A stretch of 64,000 nucleotides of DNA from Alkalihalophilus pseudofirmus OF4 (GTDB taxonomy: Bacteria; Bacillota; Bacilli; Bacillales; Bacillaceae_D), in assembly GCF_000005825.2 (NCBI RefSeq), contig NC_013791.2, positions 682,001 through 746,000 of the forward strand, given 5' to 3'. Below the pieces are notes generated by a model, which was not told the DNA's origin, made no database searches, and saw only the letters and a program-made list of their open reading frames with translations. The position numbers and the translations under genes are program-made. Shown here piece by piece: positions 35,131-43,711 of this stretch (positions within the stretch are counted from its first letter, which is position 1; each line of letters opens with the position of its first letter).

Positions 35131-35346
35131 TTAATGCTCTTCGTATACATGATATAACATCAAGTCATGAACTTTTGGTTCAAGCTCCTTTTTCTTGTCC
35201 TCAGTTGGCACTGGATGATTCCAATCAATTGAGCCATCCTTATGGTACGTCCCAGTTAAGTACGATCCCGCGTGAAAAAAAGAAAAGGCCCATTCTCTAC
35301 GTACTAAATTATTTCGAAGTTCCTTCCATTGAAAATGAGAAATCAA
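35131..35346 (-). CDS. yheE: YheE-family protein
   Basis: 71 residues from TTG 35346 (MISHFQWKELRNNLV), chosen because AGGGGG lies seven bases upstream; an upstream ATG in frame has no site. Size and N-terminal sequence match B. subtilis YheE (about 72). Function unknown; the sequence is polar and aromatic-rich (REWAFSFFHAGSYLTGTYHKDGSIDW). It lies near yheB and yheA as in B. subtilis. Confidence 0.78.
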   Translation of the reverse strand: MISHFQWKELRNNLVRREWAFSFFHAGSYLTGTYHKDGSIDWNHPVPTEDKKKELEPKVHDLMLYHVYEEH

Positions 35347-35417
35347 TTTGCTGCCCCCTAACATGTTGCATATAGTGAAACGTTTACATTCACTATACCA
35401 TGTCAGAGAGTGTTGTG

Positions 35418-35885
35418 TTAGGCTTCCTTTTCCGAAATATCATCCGAATGCCAATGCCCGCCTCCAAACCATAAGTAAACCTGACCATCAGATTCGTGGA
35501 TATAGGTAAAACAAACAAGTCCTGATTGTAAGGCCATCTTGATTCCAGCTTCGTCATTGTATTTGATTTTTTTGTACATCACACCGAGATCCTGCATAGA
35601 TGATTCTATAAGGCTTCTTTGTATATGAGTGTGTTTATACTTTGGAGCAAGTAAAACTGCTGAGAGTTTGGTTCCAAAATTAACGACTACGGAACAAGCA
35701 ATGATTTTCCCTTCCCAAAGAGCAATTTTAATGGAATTCCCAGCTTCTTCGATATGGTGTTTCTTTAGATGAAATACATATGAGTGGATTGGCTGCTTAG
35801 GTGCCTTGTCATACCGTTTTGTAAAACGTATGAGCGGACGCCGGTACTTTTCCCAATTATGATAATTTATGGTGATGATCTTCAA
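35418..35885 (-). CDS. GNAT-like protein, unknown
   Basis: 155 residues from TTG 35885 (MKIITINYHNWEKYRRPL), chosen for AAAGGAGG upstream. The middle (SIKIALWEGKIIACSVVVNFGTKLSAVLLAPKYKHTHIQRSLIESSMQDLG) has the strand-turn-helix order of an acetyltransferase, but the usual R/Q-x-x-G-x-G/A loop is not intact, so I would not claim catalysis. The C-terminus VYLWFGGGHWHSDD is aromatic-rich. It is divergent from yheB. Confidence 0.6.
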   Translation of the reverse strand: MKIITINYHNWEKYRRPLIRFTKRYDKAPKQPIHSYVFHLKKHHIEEAGNSIKIALWEGKIIACSVVVNFGTKLSAVLLAPKYKHTHIQRSLIESSMQDLGVMYKKIKYNDEAGIKMALQSGLVCFTYIHESDGQVYLWFGGGHWHSDDISEKEA

Positions 35886-36058
35886 CGCACTTCCTCCTTT
35901 TCTGTTGAATAAAAAGAAAGCCACAAAAAGAAAAATCATAAAAAGAAAGCAACGATTTTAGCTTCCGAATAATATCTTGAACTAGCGTATGGAGAGCGTG
36001 ATATCGTATACTATGTGATATGCGCCTATATGGTGATTGATAGAAAGGGTGACAGCTG

Positions 36059-37198
36059 TTGGATACAGCATGGTTTATTGGATTTATGGTAGTCATAGGA
36101 GCCGTTATTGGCGGTGCAACAAATTCACTTGCTATTAAAATGTTATTTAGACCTTATACTGAAAAAAGAATTGGGAAGTGGAGAGTTCCTTTTACTCCAG
36201 GACTCATTCCGAAACGCCACCAAGAGCTAGCGATACAGCTTGGCCACATGGTTGTACATTATTTACTTACAGCAGAAGGATTAGGTAAGAAACTAAAGAG
36301 TGCAGTGTTTATGAAAGCGATGAATGACTGGTTATCGACGGAATTGTTGAAGCTGCTTAGAAGTGAACTAACGATAGGAGAGCTTCTAGAAGATAAACTT
36401 GGTGTGAAAGAGCCGAAACAGACACTTCTTCAAAAAACGGAAGGCTTGATTGAAAAAAGCTATGATCGTTTCTTTCAAGAGAACCGTTATAAGCAGATCG
36501 GTGAGGTGCTTCCAAGAGGTGTTAATGAAAAAATTGACCATAGTGTACCTGTGATTGCGGCCTTCTTGTTAGAGAGAGGACAAGCTCTTTTCAGCAGTGA
36601 AGAAGGCAAGGAGCGTCTAAGCAAGATGATTGACCGTTTCCTTTTAAATAAGGGGACATTAGGAAATATGATTTCAATGTTTCTTGGCAATGAGAGGCTC
36701 GTTGATAAGCTCCAGCCTGAACTAATGAAGTTTATGCGAGATGATGGTACAAAGAGAATGGTTGAAGAAATTTTAGAAAAAGAGTGGGCAAAACTAAAGC
36801 AAAAAGATGTTGCACTCATAGAGGATCAACTAAACAAAGAAGATATAGTTGAGTATATGACGACCGCTTTAGAGAAAAATGTCACGTTTTATCAATGGGT
36901 AGACCAGCCGCTTTGTGACTGGAGTGAACCATTTGAAGACATGTTAGTTATCAATTGGGTGCCAAAGCTTGTCGATGCTGTTTCTGATTTATTAGCCCTT
37001 CACCTTGAAGGACTGTTAGAAAAGCTGAATTTAGAGGATATCGTTCGTGAGCAGGTTGAGGCATTCTCTGTAGAACGTTTAGAGGAACTGGTATTAACGA
37101 TCTCTAAACGGGAATTTAAAATGATTACCTATCTTGGGGCTTTGCTAGGGGGGATGATTGGATTTATTCAGGGTTTATTAGTTTTATTCATCGGGTAA
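36059..37198 (+). CDS. yheB: YheB-type DUF445 membrane protein
   Basis: 379 residues, close to B. subtilis YheB (about 377). Hydrophobic helices lie at both ends (about 4-24 and 355-377), the latter LGALLGGMIGFIQGLLVLF. The N-terminal family motif GAVIGGATNSLAIKMLFRP and PFTPGLIPKRHQELA are present. The long middle part is amphipathic and charged. Start is TTG at 36059 with AAAGGGTGA upstream. Function unknown. yheA follows after 110 bases, as in B. subtilis. Confidence 0.9.
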   Translation: MDTAWFIGFMVVIGAVIGGATNSLAIKMLFRPYTEKRIGKWRVPFTPGLIPKRHQELAIQLGHMVVHYLLTAEGLGKKLKSAVFMKAMNDWLSTELLKLLRSELTIGELLEDKLGVKEPKQTLLQKTEGLIEKSYDRFFQENRYKQIGEVLPRGVNEKIDHSVPVIAAFLLERGQALFSSEEGKERLSKMIDRFLLNKGTLGNMISMFLGNERLVDKLQPELMKFMRDDGTKRMVEEILEKEWAKLKQKDVALIEDQLNKEDIVEYMTTALEKNVTFYQWVDQPLCDWSEPFEDMLVINWVPKLVDAVSDLLALHLEGLLEKLNLEDIVREQVEAFSVERLEELVLTISKREFKMITYLGALLGGMIGFIQGLLVLFIG

Positions 37199-37308
37199 AG
37201 AGTAAAGAGTGTGACTATAAATATTGTTTAAATTCACCCTTGAAGGATGAATTGTCTGTTTAGACATGTTATAGTCGTAAAGACTATTTTTTTAGGAGGA
37301 CGTTATAA

Positions 37309-37665
37309 ATGTCAAATGTATACGATAAGGCTCATGAACTAAAGAAAGCAATTGCTGAAAGTGAAGAATTCTCTGCATTAAAATCAATGCACGAAGAAAT
37401 TGAAGCAGATGAGATTGCTAAAAAAATGCTAGAGAACTTCCGTAACCTGCAGCTTGAGCTTCAACAAAAGCAAATGCAAGGTATTCAAATTACGGAAGAA
37501 GAAGCTCAAAAAGCTCAACAGCAATTTGAACTTGTTCAACAACATGAGTTAATCTCGAAATTAATGGAAGCTGAACAACGTCTAAGCGTTATCATTGGTG
37601 ATATCAACAAAATCATCACAGAGCCTCTTGAAGAGATCTATGGTAACCCAGAAGGTCAACAATAA
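37309..37665 (+). CDS. yheA: YlbF/YmcA-family protein YheA
   Basis: 118 residues, all helical, with a long Gln/Glu-rich coiled stretch (NLQLELQQKQMQGIQITEEEAQKAQQ). It belongs to the family of YlbF and YmcA, which form a complex modulating RNase Y and developmental regulation; YheA's own role is unclear. TTAGGAGGACG precedes the ATG. Its terminator is shared with the convergent small membrane gene. Confidence 0.92.
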   Translation: MSNVYDKAHELKKAIAESEEFSALKSMHEEIEADEIAKKMLENFRNLQLELQQKQMQGIQITEEEAQKAQQQFELVQQHELISKLMEAEQRLSVIIGDINKIITEPLEEIYGNPEGQQ

Positions 37666-37680
37666 TTTGATAAATGTACA

Positions 37681-37713
37681 AAAAGTCACGAGGATCATTC
37701 TCGTGACTTTTTT
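37681..37713. terminator. Bidirectional terminator after yheA
   Basis: AAAAGTCACGAG and CTCGTGACTTTT form a perfect 12-bp stem with a T-run on the plus strand and an A-run that gives a T-run on the minus strand. Confidence 0.9.
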
Positions 37714-37909
37714 ATTGAGGATTATTCTTTTTTAGTTTTTTACCAATCAAAACAGCCATGTGCAGAACAAATCCAGCAAATATCCCCACACTAGCTGCCC
37801 CTAGAAGACCCATAACCATTTCTCCCGCTGTGCTTCCTGCTAATTGAAGACTGGTTAACAGCATAAAAACAGCAGGTACGACCAAATAAAACTGTACAAA
37901 TGATTTCAT
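37712..37909 (-). CDS. Small two-TM membrane protein, unknown
   Basis: 65 residues: two hydrophobic helices (about 8-28 and 34-55) and a basic tail, GKKLKKNNPQ. GGGAG precedes the ATG. Not recognised. Its stop codon touches the shared terminator. Confidence 0.65.
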   Translation of the reverse strand: MKSFVQFYLVVPAVFMLLTSLQLAGSTAGEMVMGLLGAASVGIFAGFVLHMAVLIGKKLKKNNPQ

Positions 37910-37992
37910 ATGAACTCCCTTTTTCTATTAAGATGAACGTTATCTACAAAAGAGTATAACGAAAGCAACGAGATCCGTCTATTTAGTTTTGG

Positions 37993-38021
37993 TTCTATTC
38001 AAATAGTGTGTGACATACAGT
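37993..38021 (+). promoter_or_regulatory. Candidate sigma-E promoter of yhaX
   Basis: TTCTATTC at 37993-38000 and CATACAGT at 38014-38021 with 13 bases between. CATACAGT is close to the sigma-E -10 element, and B. subtilis yhaX is known to be sigma-E dependent. Confidence 0.45.
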
Positions 38022-38085
38022 CTAGAGAACAGACAGGCAGACCGAAATGGGACGTGTCGTCGTAAAGAAAAAGGGGGAAAGCATC

Positions 38086-38931
38086 ATGACGTACCGATTA
38101 CTAGCCCTAAATATTGATGGAACATTGATTGGTTCAAATGAGAAGATCTCAAAGCAAACGAAAGAGGCTATTGAGTATGTGAAGAAAAAAGGGGTGTATG
38201 TCACCTTAGTGACTTCAAGACCTCACCTTTCCGCAAAACGATTGGCAAAATCTTTAAAGATTGATAACTATTTAGTAACAAACAATGGCGCCTTTGTTGC
38301 GAATGACGCAGAAGATCCTTTATACGTAAAACGAATTGATGTAAACAAAACCTTGCAGCTCGTTGAAGTATTAGAGCAGTATGATTGTCATATTCGTGTT
38401 CTTCACGAAAGCTTCTCTATTGGAAATAAGGTGCGGCAGAAAAATCAGTTGATCGCAAAGATGACGATTGGTGTAGGTGACCCATTATTTTACCCTGTGA
38501 CGTTTGTAGATTCTGTTTATGATCGTTTACTGCAAGAAGCGATTGCTCCTCCTAAAGTACAGGTTCAGTTCTTTGATGAAGAAGAACTGAACTCCGCTTT
38601 AAACCAAGTGAAAGAAATGATTAAAGGGGTAAATGCTGTTTCCATTCAAGATGGTAAAGTAGAGTTTGTAGCAGAGGGAGTCTCAAAGCTTCATGGGTTA
38701 CAAAAAGTAGGGCAAGAGCTTGGTATTTCCCTGCAAGAAATGGTTGCTGTCGGCCTTGAAGAGGATGATATACCAATGATTAGTCAAGTAGGATTAGGGG
38801 TAGCTATGGGGAATGCCAGTGAAGAAGTAAAGAAGGCAGCCGGTTGGATCACGCGCTCGAATCATCAAAACGGGGTTTCTTACATGATTCGAGAAGTGTT
38901 TAGAAAGCAGCTGCGTGTTCAAGTGGAATAA
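38086..38931 (+). CDS. yhaX: YhaX-type HAD (Cof) protein with altered nucleophile
   Basis: 281 residues from ATG 38086, preceded by AAGGGGGAAA. The Cof-type HAD fold is clear: motif II TLVTSRPH, motif III with a Lys in GVSKLHGLQ, and motif IV GLEEDDIPMI with AMGNASEEVK. Motif I reads LNIDGTL where phosphatases have D-x-D-G-T, so the nucleophilic Asp is Asn (residue 8) while the general acid Asp10 remains. Either it deamidates, or it is a non-hydrolytic homologue. B. subtilis YhaX, a sporulation-phase protein, to my memory has the same substitution. Confidence 0.85.
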   Translation: MTYRLLALNIDGTLIGSNEKISKQTKEAIEYVKKKGVYVTLVTSRPHLSAKRLAKSLKIDNYLVTNNGAFVANDAEDPLYVKRIDVNKTLQLVEVLEQYDCHIRVLHESFSIGNKVRQKNQLIAKMTIGVGDPLFYPVTFVDSVYDRLLQEAIAPPKVQVQFFDEEELNSALNQVKEMIKGVNAVSIQDGKVEFVAEGVSKLHGLQKVGQELGISLQEMVAVGLEEDDIPMISQVGLGVAMGNASEEVKKAAGWITRSNHQNGVSYMIREVFRKQLRVQVE

Positions 38932-38966
38932 AACAACTCATAGTACTTCCACATCAATAATAAATA

Positions 38967-38997
38967 AGAGCTGTCCCAAATGGGGCAGCTCTTTCGT
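38967..38997. terminator. Terminator between yhaX and yhzD
   Basis: AGAGCTGTCCC and GGGGCAGCTCT form an 11-bp stem around AAAT, followed by TTTCGTTT. Confidence 0.85.
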
Positions 38998-39180
38998 TTA
39001 CACATGAAATAACAATAACTTACCAGCACGTGTAAGGCGGTGAGTATGATTTGTATAGTTGTTTTCCTCTAACTTTTTCTTTCCAATCTCTTGTGCGGCA
39101 TCATCATCCGCAGCTTCAATTCGTTCCTCAAAAACCATTTCGCCATTAGGTTCATAAACGGTTAGAAAATACTCATTCAT
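38998..39180 (-). CDS. yhzD: YhzD-like small protein
   Basis: 60 residues: MNEYFLTVYEPNGEMVFEER at the N-terminus and NHTHRLTRAGKLLLFHV at the C-terminus, matching my memory of the YhzD family. Cytoplasmic, acidic middle. Function unknown. GGGGGAAATAAT precedes the ATG. Convergent with yhaX through a shared terminator. Confidence 0.75.
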   Translation of the reverse strand: MNEYFLTVYEPNGEMVFEERIEAADDDAAQEIGKKKLEENNYTNHTHRLTRAGKLLLFHV

Positions 39181-39274
39181 TATTATTTCCCCCTAAACTA
39201 TTGTAAGAATAGTTTAAATTCAAACGCTTACATAAGCAAGTATAAAATATTTTTGGTAATTATTGTTTTTGCTG

Positions 39275-39303
39275 TTGCAATAATTGGAAGGTGGTCATAT
39301 ACT
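39275..39303 (+). promoter_or_regulatory. Sigma-A promoter of the GntR-controlled ABC operon
   Basis: TTGCAA at 39275-39280 and TATACT at 39298-39303 with a 17-base spacer. The operator palindrome starts at the next base. Confidence 0.75.
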
Positions 39304-39321
39304 GTGTATATAGATATACAC
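39304..39321. promoter_or_regulatory. Palindromic operator for the YtrA/YhcF-type regulator
   Basis: GTGTATAT-AG-ATATACAC has perfect 8-base arms around 2 bases. It covers the expected transcription start. GTGTA...TACAC palindromes are typical GntR-family operators, and a GntR gene lies in the operon. Confidence 0.65.
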
Positions 39322-39348
39322 ACCAATACACTTTGAGAGGTGAAGCTC

Positions 39349-40080
39349 ATGTCAGAGAATCAATTAATTAAGAAAATTATTTTATTCGAGTTAAAGAATA
39401 CACCATTCATTAAGTATCTATGGATGGTTGCTGCAATGGGTTTAATTGTTTTTTTAGGGAGTCAATTTATTAATGAAGTAAGCGGGGGCGGGCGGTTCCC
39501 TATAATTTATGACTTTCTATTTTTTAGTGCATTGTCGCTTGCGTACACGGTAAGATACAAACCATTCAACATTCAAGATATAAAAGGCGGGTTATACGCT
39601 AGTTCTTTTTTTATCTTACTTAAACAAACACCTATTGCTGATCGAGTTATTATGAAAAGCAGATTTATCATGAGTGCAATTTATATTCTGACGTTTAACA
39701 CTATTGTATTTGTGCTGTTCTATGTGTTCTCAAATAATATCAAAGAAGTATTATCAGTTTCTGAGGCAATAATTCTCGGTCTAAGCTGGCTTGCCATCAG
39801 CTATGTGTGGGGGGGATTATATGCAGCAGGTGAACCAGGTGGAAGATATTCACCTGTGGCTTTAGTCATATGGAGTGTCGTTTATATTGCAGTACTTTTT
39901 GTACTACTAACTGGATTTAACTTGCTAGCAGGAGCCCCGTATATTATTTGGTCTATCAATATTGTACAAACAAACCCTATGTTACTCTTAGGTATTTCAT
40001 TTTTGTTTATGATCATAGCTACAGCCACGTGGATTTACTCTTATAGATACTATGAAAATAAAACTAGTTATCACCTATAA
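39349..40080 (+). CDS. ABC-2-type membrane subunit (YhcE-like)
   Basis: 243 residues from ATG 39349, with GAGAGGTGA upstream. About six to seven hydrophobic helices and short polar loops, no enzymatic motif. It is the first gene of an operon with a GntR regulator and an ABC ATPase, the order permease-regulator-ATPase of B. subtilis yhcE-yhcF-yhcG. Most likely it is the membrane half of an exporter. The substrate is unknown; homologous systems respond to cell-envelope antibiotics. Confidence 0.75.
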   Translation: MSENQLIKKIILFELKNTPFIKYLWMVAAMGLIVFLGSQFINEVSGGGRFPIIYDFLFFSALSLAYTVRYKPFNIQDIKGGLYASSFFILLKQTPIADRVIMKSRFIMSAIYILTFNTIVFVLFYVFSNNIKEVLSVSEAIILGLSWLAISYVWGGLYAAGEPGGRYSPVALVIWSVVYIAVLFVLLTGFNLLAGAPYIIWSINIVQTNPMLLLGISFLFMIIATATWIYSYRYYENKTSYHL

Positions 40081-40110
40081 AAGGGTCGTCTGTTGAAAGG
40101 AGGTCTTTGA

Positions 40111-40488
40111 TTGAAATTACCAATAAGCGTCCAAGAAGGCTCGCGCACCCCGATCTATCATCAAATAGAAGAACAGATTAAAGCACTCATTGTTTCAGGG
40201 CATGTAAGTGCAGGTACACCGCTGCCTTCTATTCGAGCGTTATCAAAAGATCTTGCTTGCAGTGTCATTACCACAAGAAGAGCATATCAAAATCTTGAGC
40301 AGCAGGGTTATATAAAAACCAGCCAAGGCAGAGGAACATTTGTAGCTGAAATTGATGAACGATCTAAGAAAGAAGCTAAAACAGAAGCTGTGTATGACAC
40401 ATTAAAAAAAGCAGTAGAAGTAGGGCGTCGGCATAGTTATACCGATGATGAACTCAGAAAATTATTTGAAGAAGCTCTAATGGAATAG
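40111..40488 (+). CDS. GntR-family regulator, YtrA/YhcF type
   Basis: 125 residues. An N-terminal winged helix (about 10-78) contains PIYHQIEEQIKALIVSG, LPSIRALSKDLACSVITTRRAYQNLEQQGYI and GRGTFVAE; a short C-terminal helical tail for dimerisation replaces the large effector domain, as in the YtrA subfamily. TTG start at 40111 behind AAAGGAGGT. It lies inside the operon, so autoregulation through the palindrome at 39304-39321 is expected. Confidence 0.88.
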   Translation: MKLPISVQEGSRTPIYHQIEEQIKALIVSGHVSAGTPLPSIRALSKDLACSVITTRRAYQNLEQQGYIKTSQGRGTFVAEIDERSKKEAKTEAVYDTLKKAVEVGRRHSYTDDELRKLFEEALME

Positions 40489-40512
40489 ATCGATTACAGG
40501 GAGGGATATGTA

Positions 40513-41385
40513 ATGATTTTGTTACAGGACATATACAAAAAGGTAGATAAGAGCTTTGAACTAGGCCCCTTATCTTGCCAAATTGAACCGGGCAGTATTG
40601 TAGCACTCGTTGGGAATAACGGGGCTGGAAAGTCCACATTATTTCAAACCATAATGGAATTAGTGAAAAAAGAGTCTGGGGAAATAGACTATCACTTTGG
40701 GACAGATCGTGAAAACGGATGGAAACAGGCTTTTGCTTATGTCCCGCAAACACCGTTGATGTACCACGGGTTTACAATAGCCCAATTAGCAGATTTCTTT
40801 GAAATGAGCTATCCGGGTTGGAATCGTAATGAGTTTGACAGGCTTACTTCATTATTTGATTTACCCTTAAAGAAACAAGTCGAAAAACTTTCAGGGGGGA
40901 TGCAGAAAAAAGCGATGCTTTCATTAACATTAGCAAGGCAATCAAAGGTTTTACTCTTAGATGAGCCTTTAGCTGGAGTTGATTTTGAAGGCCAGGAACA
41001 AATGAGAGATGAAATGGTTCGATATATGGAAAGGGCAGAGGATCAAACGATTTTGTTATCAACTCACTCAGCTGATGAAATTAGAACACTCGCAGACTAT
41101 ATTTTGTTAATGAAAGAAGGACATCTTCTCAATCAGTATGAAAAAGACAGCCTGATCGCATCTTGGAGCCGTATTTGGGTGGAGGGAGATACATCTGCCC
41201 TTAAAAATCTCAAAGGCATGGTTTCAACTAGCAAGCAGGGTTCATTAGTTGAATGCGTAACGTCCAATGCGTTTGAGGTTGAACAAGAATTGAAGAAGAT
41301 GGGTGCTACAGTCACATCGGTTCAACCACTAGAGCTAAGAGAAATCTTGCGCATTATCTTAAAAGAAGAAACGAAATCAGCATAA
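40513..41385 (+). CDS. ABC transporter ATPase (YhcG/YtrB-like)
   Basis: 290 residues. Walker A GNNGAGKST, signature LSGGMQKKAML, Walker B VLLLDEPLAGVD and switch His in LLSTHSADE are all present in the first 200 residues. The remaining 90 residues form a C-terminal extension with an alpha/beta pattern. It follows the regulator by 24 bases with AGGGAGGG upstream. It should energise the membrane protein encoded at 39349. Confidence 0.88.
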   Translation: MILLQDIYKKVDKSFELGPLSCQIEPGSIVALVGNNGAGKSTLFQTIMELVKKESGEIDYHFGTDRENGWKQAFAYVPQTPLMYHGFTIAQLADFFEMSYPGWNRNEFDRLTSLFDLPLKKQVEKLSGGMQKKAMLSLTLARQSKVLLLDEPLAGVDFEGQEQMRDEMVRYMERAEDQTILLSTHSADEIRTLADYILLMKEGHLLNQYEKDSLIASWSRIWVEGDTSALKNLKGMVSTSKQGSLVECVTSNAFEVEQELKKMGATVTSVQPLELREILRIILKEETKSA

Positions 41386-41451
41386 GAACGTATAACATAA
41401 GAACCTATAAAACTAGTGCGAACAAGAAAATAAAGGAAAGGCGGGAGTGAG

Positions 41452-42351
41452 ATGACGCTTAAAATTAATAACATTACGAAACGCTTTGGTCAATCTGTGG
41501 CGGTTGATCAGCTGTCACTAGAAATTCCAAGCGGAGAAATGTTTGGAATGCTTGGAGCAAATGGGGCGGGAAAAACAACCACCTTTCGAATGATGCTTGG
41601 TCTCCTAGAACCGACGGAGGGGGAAATGACTTGGAAAGGGGAGAAAATTGATTATTCCCGGACAAATGTCATTGGGTATTTACCGGAAGAGCGAGGACTA
41701 TATCCAAAACTTAAAGTAAGAGACCAGCTTATCTACTTAGGACGCCTGAAAGGGATGCACAAAAAAGACATTATCCCAGAAATGCGAATGTGGCTTGAAC
41801 GATTTAAAGTGACGGATTATGAAACGAAACGCATTGAAGAATTATCAAAGGGAAACCAGCAAAAAATTCAGTTTATCGCATCCGTCATCCACAGGCCTGA
41901 GCTGCTTATATTAGATGAACCTTTCAGCGGACTTGACCCAGTTAATGCTGAATTACTAAAAGAAGCCGTAATCGATCTGAAAAAGAAAGGCACGACAATT
42001 GTCTTTTCCAGCCATAGAATGGACCACGTCGAAGAACTGTGCCAGCATTTATGCATCCTCCGTCATGGCACACCAGTGGTTAAAGGGGAGCTTCGCGAGA
42101 TTAAGCGCAGCTTCAGAAATAAATTTATTGTAATCGAAGGAGAAAGGTCGTTTGAGACGCTTAAAAACCTCCCTGGTGTTAAGAAGTTTCAGCAAAAGCA
42201 GGGAGGCGTGCGTCTACAGGTGGAAGATGAAGAAGTGGCAAAAGTCATTTTTGCAGAAGTGGCAAAGTCCGGATATGTGAGGCGGTTTGAAGTAGAAGAG
42301 CCAAGCCTTCAAGATATATTTATCGAGAAAGTAGGGACTGCATATGCGTAA
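41452..42351 (+). CDS. yhaQ: ABC transporter ATPase YhaQ
   Basis: 299 residues, equal in size to B. subtilis YhaQ (about 298). Walker A GANGAGKTT, signature LSKGNQQKIQF, Walker B LLILDEPFSGLD and the switch His in FSSHRMDH are intact. A C-terminal domain (about 210-299) ends SLQDIFIEKVG, as in Na+-export NatA-type ATPases. The stop overlaps the yhaP start by 8 bases. Regulation may be shared with the preceding operon, 66 bases upstream with no terminator visible. Confidence 0.88.
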   Translation: MTLKINNITKRFGQSVAVDQLSLEIPSGEMFGMLGANGAGKTTTFRMMLGLLEPTEGEMTWKGEKIDYSRTNVIGYLPEERGLYPKLKVRDQLIYLGRLKGMHKKDIIPEMRMWLERFKVTDYETKRIEELSKGNQQKIQFIASVIHRPELLILDEPFSGLDPVNAELLKEAVIDLKKKGTTIVFSSHRMDHVEELCQHLCILRHGTPVVKGELREIKRSFRNKFIVIEGERSFETLKNLPGVKKFQQKQGGVRLQVEDEEVAKVIFAEVAKSGYVRRFEVEEPSLQDIFIEKVGTAYA

Positions 42352-43606
42352 TTTTGGAATCATTCTAGCTCATACTTATAAAAACCGTCTCATGTCTAAG
42401 GCCTTCCTCATTTCGACTGTCATTACTCTGGCCTTTATGCTTGTTCTTACAAATATGGATCGTATTTTCATGATGTTTGAAGAAGATGCAGAGAGCCGCG
42501 CAGTAGAAGTTGCTGTTGTAGAAGAGGGCAGTGAGCTGTATGAACCTTTAAATGAACAGCTTATGCAGCATGAAGACCGCATCCAGCTTACTAGAACTTC
42601 ATTAAGTGAAGAGGAAGCGTTGGAAGCCGTATCAAGCGGGGAATTTGGTGCAGTCCTTGTAGTTAATAGAGATAGCGCTGGTGACATTCAAGCAACGTAT
42701 TATTCGGACTCTCTAACTCAGCAATTTACACCAATCCAGCTGCAAAATGCTCTGCAGCACATTAAAGAAACAGAAGCAACACAAGAACTGGGACTTAGCG
42801 GTGAAGTGTTAGCAGATATTTACTCACCGATCACATTTGAAACATCTACAGTGAGTGATACGGCGCGAACAGAAAGTGAATTAAACCAAGCAAGGTCGAT
42901 TGTATATGTGCTTCTGTTCGTCATTTATTTTTCTGTATTAATCTTTGGAAATATGATTGCAACTGAAATAGCTACAGAAAAGTCTTCACGTGTTATGGAG
43001 ATTCTTGTTTCTAGTGCCTCGCCAGTCGCACAGATGTTTGGAAAAATAGTTGGGATAGGGTTATTAGCATTGACGCAATACGGGTTGATCTTTCTAGTAG
43101 TCATTCTTAGTTCATTAGCAGGAGCCGAGCAGGCTGAAGGCGGCCTTTCGATGCTTCAAGCGCTGTTTTCAGAGGATATTCCGCTAGATTTAATTGGATT
43201 TGCTGTGTTGTTTTTCGTATTAGGCTATTTGCTGTATGCGACTCTTGCGGCGACTCTAGGCTCCTTAGTCAGTCGTATTGAAGATGTCAATCAAGTCATC
43301 GGTCCAATGAATCTGCTTGTGATCGTAGCATTTTTCATAGCTATGTTTGGCTTAAATGCACCTGAATCAAGTTTTATCACGGTTACTTCCTTTATCCCGT
43401 TTTTTAGTCCAATGATTATGTTCTTACGTGTCGGGATGCTTTCTATACCCCTATGGGAACTATTATTATCAATCGGTCTTCTTCTGGCATCAATTGGACT
43501 TTTAGCGACAATTGGAGCAAGAATCTTCAAAGGCGGTGTATTATTATACGGTAAGAGCTCAGCATTAAAGGATATTGGCCGCGCTCTTAGAATGACAAGA
43601 AAATAA
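42344..43606 (+). CDS. yhaP: ABC-2 permease YhaP (NatB-like)
   Basis: 420 residues, matching B. subtilis YhaP (about 419). One N-terminal helix (about 18-38), a large extracytoplasmic domain (about 40-180), then five or six helices to the end. The ABC-2 segment NMIATEIATEKSSRVMEILVSSASPVAQMFGKI is visible. With YhaQ it should form an exporter of the NatAB type; Na+ extrusion would be relevant in an alkaliphile but is not shown. Confidence 0.87.
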   Translation: MRNFGIILAHTYKNRLMSKAFLISTVITLAFMLVLTNMDRIFMMFEEDAESRAVEVAVVEEGSELYEPLNEQLMQHEDRIQLTRTSLSEEEALEAVSSGEFGAVLVVNRDSAGDIQATYYSDSLTQQFTPIQLQNALQHIKETEATQELGLSGEVLADIYSPITFETSTVSDTARTESELNQARSIVYVLLFVIYFSVLIFGNMIATEIATEKSSRVMEILVSSASPVAQMFGKIVGIGLLALTQYGLIFLVVILSSLAGAEQAEGGLSMLQALFSEDIPLDLIGFAVLFFVLGYLLYATLAATLGSLVSRIEDVNQVIGPMNLLVIVAFFIAMFGLNAPESSFITVTSFIPFFSPMIMFLRVGMLSIPLWELLLSIGLLLASIGLLATIGARIFKGGVLLYGKSSALKDIGRALRMTRK

Positions 43607-43652
43607 CGAAACAAGAGTAAGAATAATTAATGTACTGGAAATAAGAGTGGAT

Positions 43653-43680
43653 TTGTATCTGAAGTATCTTATGATATGAT
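43653..43680 (+). promoter_or_regulatory. Probable promoter of the leader-yidC unit
   Basis: TTGTAT at 43653-43658 and TATGAT at 43675-43680 with a 16-base spacer, 32 bases before the leader ORF. Confidence 0.5.
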
Positions 43681-43711
43681 GAGATTATTAAAAGGAAAGG
43701 AGGGCGAATAG

